From Psychromonas antarctica (GTDB taxonomy: Bacteria; Pseudomonadota; Gammaproteobacteria; Enterobacterales; Psychromonadaceae): a stretch of DNA of 62,924 nt. This document shows, piece after piece, positions 48,301 through 56,158 of the stretch; position 1 is the stretch's first letter; every line of letters starts with the position of its first letter. Position numbers and translations under genes: made by a program. Below the pieces are notes generated by a model, which worked only from the letters and a program-made list of their open reading frames with translations, did not search any database and was not told the origin of the DNA. The stretch lies in assembly GCF_022267535.1 (NCBI RefSeq), contig NZ_JAHNZV010000014.1, positions 1 through 62,924 of the forward strand. The letters are read 5' to 3'.

Positions 48301-48444
48301 CATCACCGTGACAACTGGACTTTCAACGTCGGGCATCTCCCTGACTGCCAGCTTATTAAAAGCAACCCCACCAAAAACACAAAGCAGTAAGCTTAGAACG
48401 ATAGCCACAACCGGCCGTTTAACCGCAGTATCCGAAAGCCACAT
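45352..48444 (-). CDS. RND multidrug efflux permease (HAE1/AcrB type)
   Basis: An inner-membrane proton-drug antiporter of 1030 residues. Twelve helices and two large periplasmic loops are evident. The proton relay Asp pair is in ILSIGLVVDDAIVVVENIFH (helix 4), and the C-terminal half repeats the fold with MLIGMVTKNGILIVEFANQL. FAPQEDRGVLFAFI marks the porter domain. It lies directly after the adaptor gene with no gap. No TolC-like gene is adjacent, so the outer channel must be encoded elsewhere. Substrates are unknown. Confidence 0.93.
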   Translation of the reverse strand: MWLSDTAVKRPVVAIVLSLLLCVFGGVAFNKLAVREMPDVESPVVTVMTRYEGAAAVIMESQVTSVLEDQITGISGIDEITSVTRNGMSRITVTFNLGWNLTAGVSDVRDAVAKAQTSLPDQADDPIVAKNNGSGEASLYINLNSSKMDRTQLTDYAQRVLLDRFSLVSGVSSVDISGGLYKVMYVKLFPDQMAGRGVTSSDIVTALKAENVENPAGEVRNDTTVMSVRTARLYSQPQDFDYLVVRTASDGSLIYLKDVAQVYVGAENESSSFKSDGVVNISLGIIPQSDANPLEVADAMRKEVDNMQKFLPDGAHLTVDYDSTVFIEQSIKEVYNTLFITAGLVILVLYFFIGQARATLIPAITVPVSLISSFIAAYYFGFSINLITLMALILSIGLVVDDAIVVVENIFHHIERGETPLVAAYKGAREVGFAVVATTLVLVMVFLPISFMDGMVGLLFTEFSVLLAMSVIFSSLIALTLTPVLASKILTNNAKKTRFNQLTDSLFVRLECFYRCLLMRSMKFRLLAPLIILACIGLSFLLMQQVPSQFAPQEDRGVLFAFIKGAEGTSYNRMSANMDIVEERILPLLGQGVIKSFSTQAPAFGGNAGDQTGFVIMVLEDWNKRSVNAQQALKIISTALKDIPDVMVRPMMPGFRGGSSDPVQFVLGGSDYSELQKWAQLLQQKAEAGGFLLSGDLDYSEKTPELLVSIDKARAAELGISVTEVSTTLEIMLGGRRATTYIDRGEEYDVYLRGDERNFNNVSDLSQIYMRSQTGQLITLDTITHIEEVASANRLSHNNKQKSITLSGSIAAGYTLGEVLDFLDNQAITLLPGDISVSYGGESKDYKENQSSVLIVFALALLVAYLVLAAQFESFINPLVVMFTVPMGVLGGFLGLYLMQQGLNIYSQIGMIMLIGMVTKNGILIVEFANQLRDRGIVLEQAIVDASIRRLRPILMTALTTLAGAVPLILSSGAGSESRIAVGTVVFFGMGFATLVTLLVIPAMYRLLSGKTHSPGFVEAQLLQELDKHS

Positions 48445-49491
48445 TTAGTTGTGCTCCTTTGCCGCATCGCCCTGAGTAGCAAGATCTTTAACTTTTAAGC
48501 CATCCTTCATATTGATCAACCCTTGCACTACTACTTTATCGCCGACATTTACCCCCTTTTCAATCACCACTTGATCCTCAATACGTGCGCCTAAAATCAC
48601 TTCACGCCGTGCGGTTATTCCCGCCTCGTTAACAAGATAAACAAAACGTTTACTGCCGGAATACTCTAACGCTTGTACTGGTATAATGGGCTCATTAAGT
48701 GCAGGAAAAGCAATAACTGCGGCCATCATCATTCCCGGCTTTAGTCTATTTTGCGGATTATCAAATTTAATACGGACGCGTAGATTTAAGGTTTCTGGGT
48801 TAATTCTAGAATCGATTGCCACCGCTTGCCCAGTAAAAACAACCTCGGGCCAAGCATTACTTTTAGCTGTAACGGGCATACCGATTAATAACTGTGAGAG
48901 ATAACGCTCAGGCACCTGCAGATCCAACTGCATAGTAGAGAGGTCATCTAAGGTTAACAGCTCAGTACCACTGCTGACCATTTTACCTAGGCTGAAGTCG
49001 ATCAAACCGACATAGCCTGAAAACGGCGCACGTAAATGATGGTCTTCCACAACCGCGGTCGCAGCCATTAATCTAGCCAGTGCAATATTGACCGATGCAG
49101 ACTGTGCATCGAGCTGCGTTTTAGTGATCGCATTCTTTTTAACTAACGTAACATACTCTTTTAATTTACGCTGCTCATCGGAGAGATAAGCCGTGGCCTC
49201 CAATAATGCGGCTTGCGCTTTAGCATCATCGAGAGAGACAAGCAGCTCACCGCTTTTTACCTTCTGATTGGCAATCACATTGATATTATTCACCTTCCCC
49301 GTCACCTGCGAGGCAATACTGACAAACTGATGTGACTCTAACTTACCGATCAGTGACAAGGTTTGCGAGAGCTGGTGATACTGTACGGTATCCGTGTAAA
49401 CGGCCACAATGCGATCCTTGGCAACGCTAATAGAAGGCAGTAGCGAGGATGTCAGCGTAAAAAATACCAGCAGAAAAATTTGCTTACTCAT
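48445..49491 (-). CDS. RND periplasmic adaptor (membrane fusion protein)
   Basis: The adaptor of 348 residues links the RND pump to an outer-membrane channel. It has a signal peptide (about 1-24, QIFLLVFFTLTSSLLPSISV), a lipoyl-like domain split around a short alpha-hairpin, with VTGKVNNINVIANQKVKSGE and LRAPFSGYVGLIDFSLGKMV, and a beta-barrel region RLKPGMMMAAVIAF. It is the first gene of the two-gene pump operon. No cysteine lipobox is seen, so it is probably not a lipoprotein. No dedicated regulator is adjacent. Confidence 0.92.
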   Translation of the reverse strand: MSKQIFLLVFFTLTSSLLPSISVAKDRIVAVYTDTVQYHQLSQTLSLIGKLESHQFVSIASQVTGKVNNINVIANQKVKSGELLVSLDDAKAQAALLEATAYLSDEQRKLKEYVTLVKKNAITKTQLDAQSASVNIALARLMAATAVVEDHHLRAPFSGYVGLIDFSLGKMVSSGTELLTLDDLSTMQLDLQVPERYLSQLLIGMPVTAKSNAWPEVVFTGQAVAIDSRINPETLNLRVRIKFDNPQNRLKPGMMMAAVIAFPALNEPIIPVQALEYSGSKRFVYLVNEAGITARREVILGARIEDQVVIEKGVNVGDKVVVQGLINMKDGLKVKDLATQGDAAKEHN

Positions 49492-49740
49492 TATTTTATT
49501 CCCAATGTTATACTAAATTTAGATGTTCAATTTCTGACCAGTAAAAAAACAGCAGCAACCCGTCACTTTCATGGGCGGTAGAATATCTTAAACAGTTAAA
49601 TCACTTTTAGTGTAAGTATTATGAACCTTAATTGTGTACGAATAATGGAGAACTGATAAGGCGTAGTAAATAAAAATACTAAAAAACAGCCTGTTGGAAC
49701 TATTGAATGCAATAAATTTAAATTTTTAATGAGGTATAAA

Positions 49741-50286
49741 ATGACAATTTCCACAGCGACCTTTGCAGGCGGATGTTTTTGGTGCCTAGAAGCAGCATTT
49801 AACTCTTTAAACGGCGTAAAAAATGCTCTTTCCGGTTATACAGGCGGGTTCACTGACGCGCCCTCTTATGAGGATATATGCACTGGGACGAGCGGCCATG
49901 CAGAAGCAGTGCAAATCGAATTTGACGATCAACAGATAAGTTATCAAGCACTACTGAATCTGTTTTTTAGCCTCCATAATCCGACCCAACTTAACCGCCA
50001 AGGTCATGATATTGGTAGCCAATACCGCTCTGCTATTTTTTATCACAATCAACAACAAAAAAAACAAGCCGAAGATTTTATTGAGCAGCTTACAGATGCA
50101 AAGGTTTATAGCGATACCATTAAGACGACCCTAGATAATTTAACGGTTTTTTATCCTGCGGAGGATTATCATCAAGGCTATTATGTTAAAAATCCAGCAC
50201 AAGGCTACTGCGCCATGGTGATAACCCCCAAAATGATTAAATTTAAAGAGCAATATCAAGCGCAGTTAAAATCATCTGTAAGCTAA
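49741..50286 (+). CDS. msrA: Peptide-methionine (S)-S-oxide reductase MsrA
   Basis: Repairs oxidised methionine in proteins; 181 residues with the catalytic motif GGCFWCLEAAF (nucleophile Cys about residue 13). Conserved GYTGGFTDAPSYEDICTGTSGHAE (positions about 37-60) and the C-terminal DYHQGYYVKNP follow. I chose ATG 49741 because GAGG lies 7 bases upstream; an in-frame ATG at 49729 has no support. Monocistronic as far as can be seen. Confidence 0.94.
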   Translation: MTISTATFAGGCFWCLEAAFNSLNGVKNALSGYTGGFTDAPSYEDICTGTSGHAEAVQIEFDDQQISYQALLNLFFSLHNPTQLNRQGHDIGSQYRSAIFYHNQQQKKQAEDFIEQLTDAKVYSDTIKTTLDNLTVFYPAEDYHQGYYVKNPAQGYCAMVITPKMIKFKEQYQAQLKSSVS

Positions 50287-50390
50287 TCTTTCAAGGATGG
50301 ACTTGTAAAACGCACTGCGTTAATATCAAACTTAAGTTTATTAAGGGTAATACCTGTTATACCAATTAGATTGAGTATTAATAAGCTTGC

Positions 50391-50457
50391 CTTCGTATAA
50401 CCCCAATAATATGGATTGGGGGTCTCTACCAGGAGCCATTAATTCCTGATTACGAAG
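50391..50457 (+). promoter_or_regulatory. Adenine-sensing purine riboswitch
   Basis: All landmarks of the purine aptamer are present. P1 CUUCGUA/UACGAAG closes the element. J1/2 reads UAAC, P2 is a CCCCAAU/AUUGGGG-type hairpin with loop AAUAUGG, and J2/3 contains UCUCUACCAGG. P3 is CAGGA/UCCUG. The base in J3/1 that decides specificity is U (GAUUAC), which means adenine, not guanine. It lies 95 bases before an adenine deaminase gene, as in Vibrio vulnificus add. A downstream 10-base complementary pair (50472-50481 with 50509-50518) may be part of the expression platform. Confidence 0.93.
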
Positions 50458-50551
50458 AGTTTAGTACGTTAGTGCTTTTCTCTTTGTCGCTATTATTCTT
50501 TATCCACAAGAAAAGTACTTAGTAAAATTTTTATTTATTAAGAGCTGAATC

Positions 50552-51556
50552 ATGAAAAAATTTATTCGTTGTCTGCCCAAAGTCGAACTACATGTCCATA
50601 TCGAAGGCACCCTTGAACCTGAACTTATGTTTAAACTGGCCAAACGTAACCATATCACACTCCCTTTTAACTCTTTTGCAGAGGTCCGAGAAGCTTATAA
50701 TTTTAATAATCTGCAATCTTTTCTAGATATCTATTACCAAGGCGCCAATGTACTTATCCATGAGCAGGATTTTTTTGATCTCACATGGGCCTATTTACAG
50801 CGCTGCCAAGCAGATAATGTCCTGCATACGGAACTATTTTTTGATCCGCAAACTCACACACAGCGCGGCATTGCATTTGCGACGGTGGTTAATGGAATTG
50901 ATCGAGCACTGAAAAAAGGCGTGACTGAGCTCGGCATCAGCAGCAAGCTGATCCTGTGCTTTTTACGCCATTTAGATGAAACCGCTGCATTTGCCACTCT
51001 GGCACAAGCACAAACTGAGAAAGACAAGATCTTCGCTATCGGCCTGGATTCCAGCGAATTGGGCCACCCACCAGAAAAATTTACAGGTGTTTTTACAGAA
51101 GCGATTAAGCAAGGATTTTTAACCGTGGCGCACGCAGGAGAAGAAGGACCTGCAAGCAATATAAGCGATGCCTTAGACCTATTGCAGATAAGCCGCATTG
51201 ATCACGGCGTACGTTGCACAGACGATCCCGCTCTGCTAGCAAAACTGGTCACACAACGCATTCCGCTAACCGTCTGTCCACTTTCTAATATTAAACTCAA
51301 AGTATTTGCGCAGATGGCAGACCACAATATAGTGGTACTCCTGCGCAAAGGACTTTGTGTCACCATAAACTCTGACGATCCCGCCTATTTTGGCGGTTAT
51401 ATGAGCGATAATTTTTTAGCCGTCAGTGAAGCACACCCAATGAGTAAAGCTGAACTTACACAATTTACCTTTAACGCCATCGAAGCCAGTTTTATTGCTG
51501 ACGACGAAAAAATGCGTCTTAATCGCCTTACCCAGCAGTATTTAGAGCACAACTAA
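50552..51556 (+). CDS. add: Adenine deaminase (adenosine deaminase family)
   Basis: An amidohydrolase of 334 residues that deaminates adenine to hypoxanthine, or adenosine to inosine. Zinc ligands are in ELHVHIEGTLEPEL, the catalytic Glu and His in VAHAGEEGPASN, and the C-terminal aspartates in INSDDPAYFGGY. LEPELMFKLAKRNHITLPF and SFLDIYYQGA resemble the Aah1-like adenine deaminase branch more than E. coli Add. The adenine riboswitch upstream supports adenine as the substrate, but the symbol add is customary. Start at ATG 50552 after AAGAG. Confidence 0.88.
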   Translation: MKKFIRCLPKVELHVHIEGTLEPELMFKLAKRNHITLPFNSFAEVREAYNFNNLQSFLDIYYQGANVLIHEQDFFDLTWAYLQRCQADNVLHTELFFDPQTHTQRGIAFATVVNGIDRALKKGVTELGISSKLILCFLRHLDETAAFATLAQAQTEKDKIFAIGLDSSELGHPPEKFTGVFTEAIKQGFLTVAHAGEEGPASNISDALDLLQISRIDHGVRCTDDPALLAKLVTQRIPLTVCPLSNIKLKVFAQMADHNIVVLLRKGLCVTINSDDPAYFGGYMSDNFLAVSEAHPMSKAELTQFTFNAIEASFIADDEKMRLNRLTQQYLEHN

Positions 51557-51570
51557 AAATAAACGCTCTT

Positions 51571-51597
51571 GACTACCGGCAACGGAAACCGGTAGTC
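51571..51597 (+). terminator. Hairpin after the adenine deaminase gene
   Basis: GACTACCGG pairs perfectly with CCGGTAGTC around CAACGGAAA, 14 bases past the stop. A T tract is lacking, so it is terminator-like or a 3' stabiliser; it also faces the convergent MarR gene. Confidence 0.55.
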
Positions 51598-51653
51598 ATC
51601 AACAAAGTGAGACAGAATGAGTTACTGCCGTCATAACATATTTAATGCCGCGG

Positions 51654-52148
51654 CTATAAATCATTCGATTCAAATGGTATCAACCAAGTTTTTAGGATCT
51701 CATTTAGCAGCGCCTTTTGTTGCGTATTAAATGAACACAGCAGTTCATGCTGCATAGCCACATGCGCTTCGATCGCACTGTCAATCAATTCCCTTCCTGA
51801 ACCAGTTAATGAAACCGTGACACTACGCTTATCCAGTTGACTCAGTTTTCGACTAATTAATGCTTTACATTCAAGTTTATCAAGTCGGTTAGTCATGGCG
51901 CCAGAGGTTAACATCATGGCATTAATCAATTCAGAGGGCGTTAAGCCCGCATCGGGAGTCGCTCGTCTCAGTGTGGCCAAGACATCAAACTCACCTAATG
52001 TTAATCCAAAGCTTTTATGGCATTGTGCTATTTTTATTTGCAAATATTTACTTAAGCGTAATAAACGCCCTATTAATGCCATGGGCTGGGTATCCAGATG
52101 CGGTTTTTCAATCTGCCATTGCTCAACTACCCGATCTAATTTATCCAA
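51654..52148 (-). CDS. MarR-family transcriptional regulator
   Basis: A dimeric winged-helix regulator of 164 residues. The DNA-binding region is at about 55-115, with LGEFDVLATLRRATPDAGLT, SGAMTNRLDKLE and the wing QLDKRSVTVSLTGSGRELID. It is divergent from an EamA transporter gene, and two copies of an 18-base palindrome lie in the 118 bases between them. This is the classical layout for a repressor that controls itself and an exporter. The ligand is unknown. Confidence 0.9.
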   Translation of the reverse strand: MDKLDRVVEQWQIEKPHLDTQPMALIGRLLRLSKYLQIKIAQCHKSFGLTLGEFDVLATLRRATPDAGLTPSELINAMMLTSGAMTNRLDKLECKALISRKLSQLDKRSVTVSLTGSGRELIDSAIEAHVAMQHELLCSFNTQQKALLNEILKTWLIPFESNDL

Positions 52149-52184
52149 AACGGTTACTTCCTTATTTTAATCTCTCTTTTAAAT

Positions 52185-52202
52185 TATCTTAACATAAAGA
52201 TA
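52185..52202. promoter_or_regulatory. MarR operator candidate, copy 1
   Basis: TATCTTAACATAAAGATA, arms TATCTT and AAGATA. It lies 37 bases before the MarR start codon and matches copy 2 at 15 of 18 positions. Confidence 0.65.
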
Positions 52203-52235
52203 CTTTACAAAAAGCGAGAATGCGCGCAGAATATT

Positions 52236-52253
52236 TGTCTTTACGTAAAGATA
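52236..52253. promoter_or_regulatory. MarR operator candidate, copy 2
   Basis: TGTCTTTACGTAAAGATA, containing the perfect 14-base palindrome TCTTTACGTAAAGA. It lies 13 bases before the EamA start codon, where a bound repressor would block transcription or initiation. Confidence 0.68.
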
Positions 52254-52266
52254 TATAGCGAATGAA

Positions 52267-53193
52267 ATGAATATAGTATTAGCCATGTTAGCAGCATTTT
52301 TATGGGGAACCACTTACGCGGTCACTCAGTATAGCCTCGCCGGCTGGCCACCTTTATTACTCGGCGCACTACGCGCGTTGCCTGCAGGTTTATTATTATT
52401 CGCGATAAAGCCTAATAAGCCTAAACGTCGTGACTGGGCGATGTTATTGCGTTTAGGCGGCATTAATATTGCGTTATTTTTTAGTTTGCTCTTTGTCATG
52501 GCACAAACATTACCTTCTGCCATATCGGGTGTGGGGATGATTTCAGTACCTGTCTTTGCAATGTTATTTCACTGGATATTTAACAAAAAATCGCCCTCAC
52601 GCATACAAGTTTTTTCTGGGGCATTATTGATATTTTGTGCTGGGTTATTGTTTGATCCTCGCCAACTTGAACTAAGTACAATAGGTATGCTGGCGATGCT
52701 AACAGCAATTAGCTGCATTGTGCTGGGCAGCAATATTATTAAAGCATTGACCAATAGAGTTCATTGGTGGACTATTTTATGCTGGCAACTAATTTTAGGA
52801 GGTCTCTTACTAGCCATCGTGTCAATATTTCAAGCTTTGGTTTCCCCTGCTCAATATATAACTGTCTGGAACAATTTGAGTCTTTTAAACGGCTTCGGCC
52901 TGATCTGGCTAATTATATTAAATACTGCATTGGCCTATTCTTTATATGTGTGGTTATTAGGACGAATGACAGTCGTTGAGTTTACCTTTGCGGGCATCAG
53001 TAACCCGATAGCAGGGGTAATAATGGGGTTATTATTAGTGAATGAGTCTTTTAGCGTTTATCAGTATTCGCTGATGGCTTGCATGTTATTAGCTTCCTTA
53101 TTACCGCCCTTATTAGGCCGATACTTCAACAAAAGAGCGATCTTACAAAGCCCCTCAAAAGTATCTCAAACTAAGTACTCACTGAAAAGTTAG
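52267..53193 (+). CDS. EamA/DMT-family transporter
   Basis: An inner-membrane protein of 308 residues with ten predicted helices in two EamA repeats (about 2-135 and 150-285). The first repeat opens VLAMLAAFLWGTTYAVTQYS, the second ends FAGISNPIAGVIMGLLLVNE. Family members export amino acids, metabolites or drugs. Divergent from the MarR gene and probably its target. Substrate cannot be told from sequence. The ribosome site upstream of ATG 52267 is weak. Confidence 0.9.
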   Translation: MNIVLAMLAAFLWGTTYAVTQYSLAGWPPLLLGALRALPAGLLLFAIKPNKPKRRDWAMLLRLGGINIALFFSLLFVMAQTLPSAISGVGMISVPVFAMLFHWIFNKKSPSRIQVFSGALLIFCAGLLFDPRQLELSTIGMLAMLTAISCIVLGSNIIKALTNRVHWWTILCWQLILGGLLLAIVSIFQALVSPAQYITVWNNLSLLNGFGLIWLIILNTALAYSLYVWLLGRMTVVEFTFAGISNPIAGVIMGLLLVNESFSVYQYSLMACMLLASLLPPLLGRYFNKRAILQSPSKVSQTKYSLKS

Positions 53194-53326
53194 CTGGTAT
53201 TTTGAGGTGGAGTGAATTGTGTAGTAGTCGTGCTTTTCAGTTTTTATGTAAAATGCCTGTAAAATCAACTAAATCTTTATCGCTGACCTGATAAGCTTTA
53301 GCAAATCCCTGCAAAAACAACCTGTT

Positions 53327-53636
53327 ATTAGGTTTGGGTGTAGTTCCTTTGAATCGACGCTAGTCCCTTGCAATTAGTTGGATAATCGCTATTTCATGTT
53401 ATAAAAACGCGAATTTTTGTAATGATATGCACTCCATTAATGGGACAATTAATACTTTCCGCTCCAAAACGCAAAATAAGGGGCGTGGACTTTAGTCCAC
53501 CCAATAAAGAATTAAAGTAAGCGGACTGAAGTCCGCGCCCCAAAAAATAAGCCTGTGCCAGCATGGTTGCGCAATTTTTTCTGTGCGTTTATTCAACACA
53601 TTCCGTCGATTCAAAAGAACTACACCCATTAGGTTT
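53327..53636. mobile_element. 292-base MITE flanked by a 9-base target duplication
   Basis: The element spans 53336-53627. Its terminal inverted repeats of about 25 bases begin GGGTGTAGTTC at the left and end GAACTACACCC at the right. ATTAGGTTT occurs directly on both sides (53327-53335 and 53628-53636), a clear 9-base target duplication. Inside lie two palindromes, GGACTTTAGTCC and GGACTGAAGTCC, with GGGGCG/CGCCCC outer pairing. There is no open frame, so it must be mobilised by a transposase elsewhere. The right duplication overlaps the ABC transporter stop codon. Confidence 0.92.
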
Positions 53637-55422
53637 GAACTGTGCCATAGAGAGTCTGATATAAACCGTCCTTTTCGACTAATTCACTGTGTCTGCCGGA
53701 CTGACTTATTTGACCATCCTCAAGTACATAAATAATATCGGCCTGTTTTACAGCAGATAGGCGGTGAGCAACAATCAATGTCGTTCGCCCGGATAAAAAA
53801 CTATTAAGCGCACTATGCAGTGCACTTTCGGTGGCAGTATCGAGCGCCGAAGTCGCTTCATCTAAAATAACAAATTTAGGATCAGTTAATACCATACGCG
53901 CAATGGCAACGCGCTGACGCTGTCCGCCAGAAAGACGGATCCCTTGACGGCCAAGCTGAGTATCTAATCCATCACTGAGTTGCGCCATTACATCATCAAG
54001 CTGTGCAACCTGCAGTGCTTGCCATAACTGCGCATCCGTATAATCCACACCTAAAGAGAGGTTATGACGTAAAGTATCGTTAAATAATACCGGTTGCTGC
54101 AACACCACTGAAATATTGTCACGAATGATATCAAAACCAATATCACTGCTTTTTTCACCATTAAATAAAATATCCCCGTTGCTTGGCTGATAAACCCCAA
54201 TCAACAATTGAATCAGGGTCGATTTTCCACCGCCGCTGGCACCCACTAACGCAATTTTTTGACCGGCTGGAATAGTTAGAGACAAATCGTTTAATACCCG
54301 ATTTTCATTATCGTAAGCAAAATTCAGATGACGAATAATGACCTCTGCTGGCTGGCCATTAATAAAGGGGTTCACTTTACTTGGCAGGCGCAATTCTTCT
54401 TCGAGTTGCAGCAACGAATTAACACGTTTCATCGCAGCCGAAGCGCTGTACCAAGAAAATTGAATACTTAACAATTCCTGCACCGGCGATAACATAAACC
54501 ACAAATAACCGAAAACCGCAAAGATCTCTCCGATGCTTAAGTCGCTAAATAGCACCATTAACATCGCCGTCGCACGAAATAGCTCAAATCCCAACAGGAA
54601 TAATAAAAAAGAGCTACGACTAGCGGCTTCACTTTGCCAAGCATATTTGTCTGCACTGCTGCGAATATCATCCGCATCTGTTTTAAGCGCCTTTAAAAAA
54701 TCTTTTTCTCGGTTAGAAGCACGCAGCTGATAAATACCATCTAAAATTTCAATTAAGCGGTTTTGAAACTTTTCAAAGGCTTGATTCTCTTTTGTCTTTA
54801 GGGTTTTTACCCGTGCGCCTAACTTACGTGAAAAGTAGATCACAAAAGGGTTAACTAAGACAATAAACAGCCCTAAGTAAAGATCTATCCATAATAAAAT
54901 AGCCGCCGTGCCGGCAACGGTTAATAAACTCACAATAAAGCGACTTAAGGTACTACCGATAAATTTATCAATGGTTTCGATATCGGTCACTATATGCGAA
55001 TTGATCCCACCACTGCCTCGGGTTTCATATTCGCGAATACTGATCCGCCCTAATTTATCGATCATGCGCTGACGGATAGTGCAGGTAATAGTCTTAGAAA
55101 CCAGCGTAAATTGACGACTTTGCAGGATATTGAGCAACTGACTGAGGGTGCGCATGACAATCACGCAGAGAAAAATGACAATGATATAGTTAGCCGGCTG
55201 CTGCACTGATAGTGGTAAAAAATGGTTAATGAAATCAACACCACCCGCTGGCTTATTAAGCAGGATTTCATCCACCATTAGCGGCATCAATAGTGGAATA
55301 GGCACACTCATAGCAGTCGCGACAAGGGCAATAATATTCGCCCAGATCAGTCGTTTTTTATGCACTTTGGCCTGCTCAACAAGCCACTGCCAGTTGATCG
55401 TTTCGCTATTAGCATCTTTCAA
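53629..55422 (-). CDS. ABC exporter, fused permease and ATP-binding protein
   Basis: A type IV (MsbA-like) half-transporter of 597 residues: six helices at about 25-320, then the nucleotide-binding domain with Walker A VGASGGGKSTLI, signature RLSGGQRQRVAIARM, Walker B FVILDEATSALD and switch His VAHRLSA. It should work as a homodimer. The start is taken as TTG 55422, as no ATG fits; this is uncertain. A Fur-box-like sequence lies directly upstream. A MITE has inserted at the stop codon but the duplicated target restores TAA, so the protein is intact. Substrate unknown. Confidence 0.88.
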   Translation of the reverse strand: MKDANSETINWQWLVEQAKVHKKRLIWANIIALVATAMSVPIPLLMPLMVDEILLNKPAGGVDFINHFLPLSVQQPANYIIVIFLCVIVMRTLSQLLNILQSRQFTLVSKTITCTIRQRMIDKLGRISIREYETRGSGGINSHIVTDIETIDKFIGSTLSRFIVSLLTVAGTAAILLWIDLYLGLFIVLVNPFVIYFSRKLGARVKTLKTKENQAFEKFQNRLIEILDGIYQLRASNREKDFLKALKTDADDIRSSADKYAWQSEAASRSSFLLFLLGFELFRATAMLMVLFSDLSIGEIFAVFGYLWFMLSPVQELLSIQFSWYSASAAMKRVNSLLQLEEELRLPSKVNPFINGQPAEVIIRHLNFAYDNENRVLNDLSLTIPAGQKIALVGASGGGKSTLIQLLIGVYQPSNGDILFNGEKSSDIGFDIIRDNISVVLQQPVLFNDTLRHNLSLGVDYTDAQLWQALQVAQLDDVMAQLSDGLDTQLGRQGIRLSGGQRQRVAIARMVLTDPKFVILDEATSALDTATESALHSALNSFLSGRTTLIVAHRLSAVKQADIIYVLEDGQISQSGRHSELVEKDGLYQTLYGTVQT

Positions 55423-55425
55423 TAT

Positions 55426-55444
55426 GATAATGATTCCTATTATT
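55426..55444. promoter_or_regulatory. Fur-box-like site before the ABC exporter gene
   Basis: GATAATGATTCCTATTATT matches the 19-base Fur consensus at 14 positions by eye, including a perfect GATAATGAT half. It overlaps the ribosome-binding region of the exporter gene, so bound Fur would block expression. Remaining sequence to 55736 shows no other feature. Confidence 0.5.
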
Positions 55445-55736
55445 GATTTATTGTCATTGTACTGATAAGATCTATCAATTGTAAGGCATTAAAGCTGTTG
55501 ACGCCCGTAAGCAAATATTGACTGACTATTCACTTTTTTTAAAGTACCTTTTCTTTACCCCCCTATCGTCAGAGATAGTTATTTTTAACCGCTCTTACAA
55601 ATAATACTAAACTTAACATAGGTAATGAGCGTAATTCTTCGTCTAATACGCTATTAAGCAAAAAATCGTATCCACAACTCATAGGTTATCGTATTTAACG
55701 TTTTGCAAATTATAGATAAAATAACGGAGGGATTTC

Positions 55737-56144
55737 ATGTCACAAGTATTTACGCAAAAATTATTGGATGCAGGTTATGATCCTATTGCGTTAAAACAGC
55801 TATTGTCTGCAATTGATGCTGATAAACGCGCAATTAAATCCGCATTAAGCCAACTTTCGAGTGAGCCTGCTGAGAATATGGCGCGCGGACGAGAACGGCA
55901 AACACGCATCCGAAAAATGAAAGACAGGATCTCTTTCTTAACTGAGGAGCGGGAAATTGTAAGAGTCAGGCTTGGAGACATAAAAGCCAATAATAAAGGG
56001 CTTAATAAACTGCAACACTCAGCAAAAAACAGGGCAGAATTTCAGAGCGCGTTTATGCTGGCCGCTGAGCAGCTGTTAAGCGAAGAGCAATACTTGCAAC
56101 TGGAAATAAAAGCCGCACAAATAATGCAAAGTCTACGCCCATAA
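55737..56144 (+). CDS. Coiled-coil hypothetical protein
   Basis: I do not recognise this 135-residue protein. It is highly charged and helical, with a likely coiled coil at about residues 20-85 (RERQTRIRKMKDRISFLTEE) and a second helical stretch at 100-130. There is no signal peptide, membrane helix or cysteine. A strong GGAGGG precedes the ATG, so it is well translated. It is convergent with the DUF2339 gene, ending 14 bases from it. Confidence 0.75.
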   Translation: MSQVFTQKLLDAGYDPIALKQLLSAIDADKRAIKSALSQLSSEPAENMARGRERQTRIRKMKDRISFLTEEREIVRVRLGDIKANNKGLNKLQHSAKNRAEFQSAFMLAAEQLLSEEQYLQLEIKAAQIMQSLRP

Positions 56145-56158
56145 TGTCTCGAGATGCT

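Noticed and set aside
53629-55422. ABC exporter gene disrupted by the MITE
   Set aside because: The target duplication restores the same TAA stop, and all nucleotide-binding motifs are intact.
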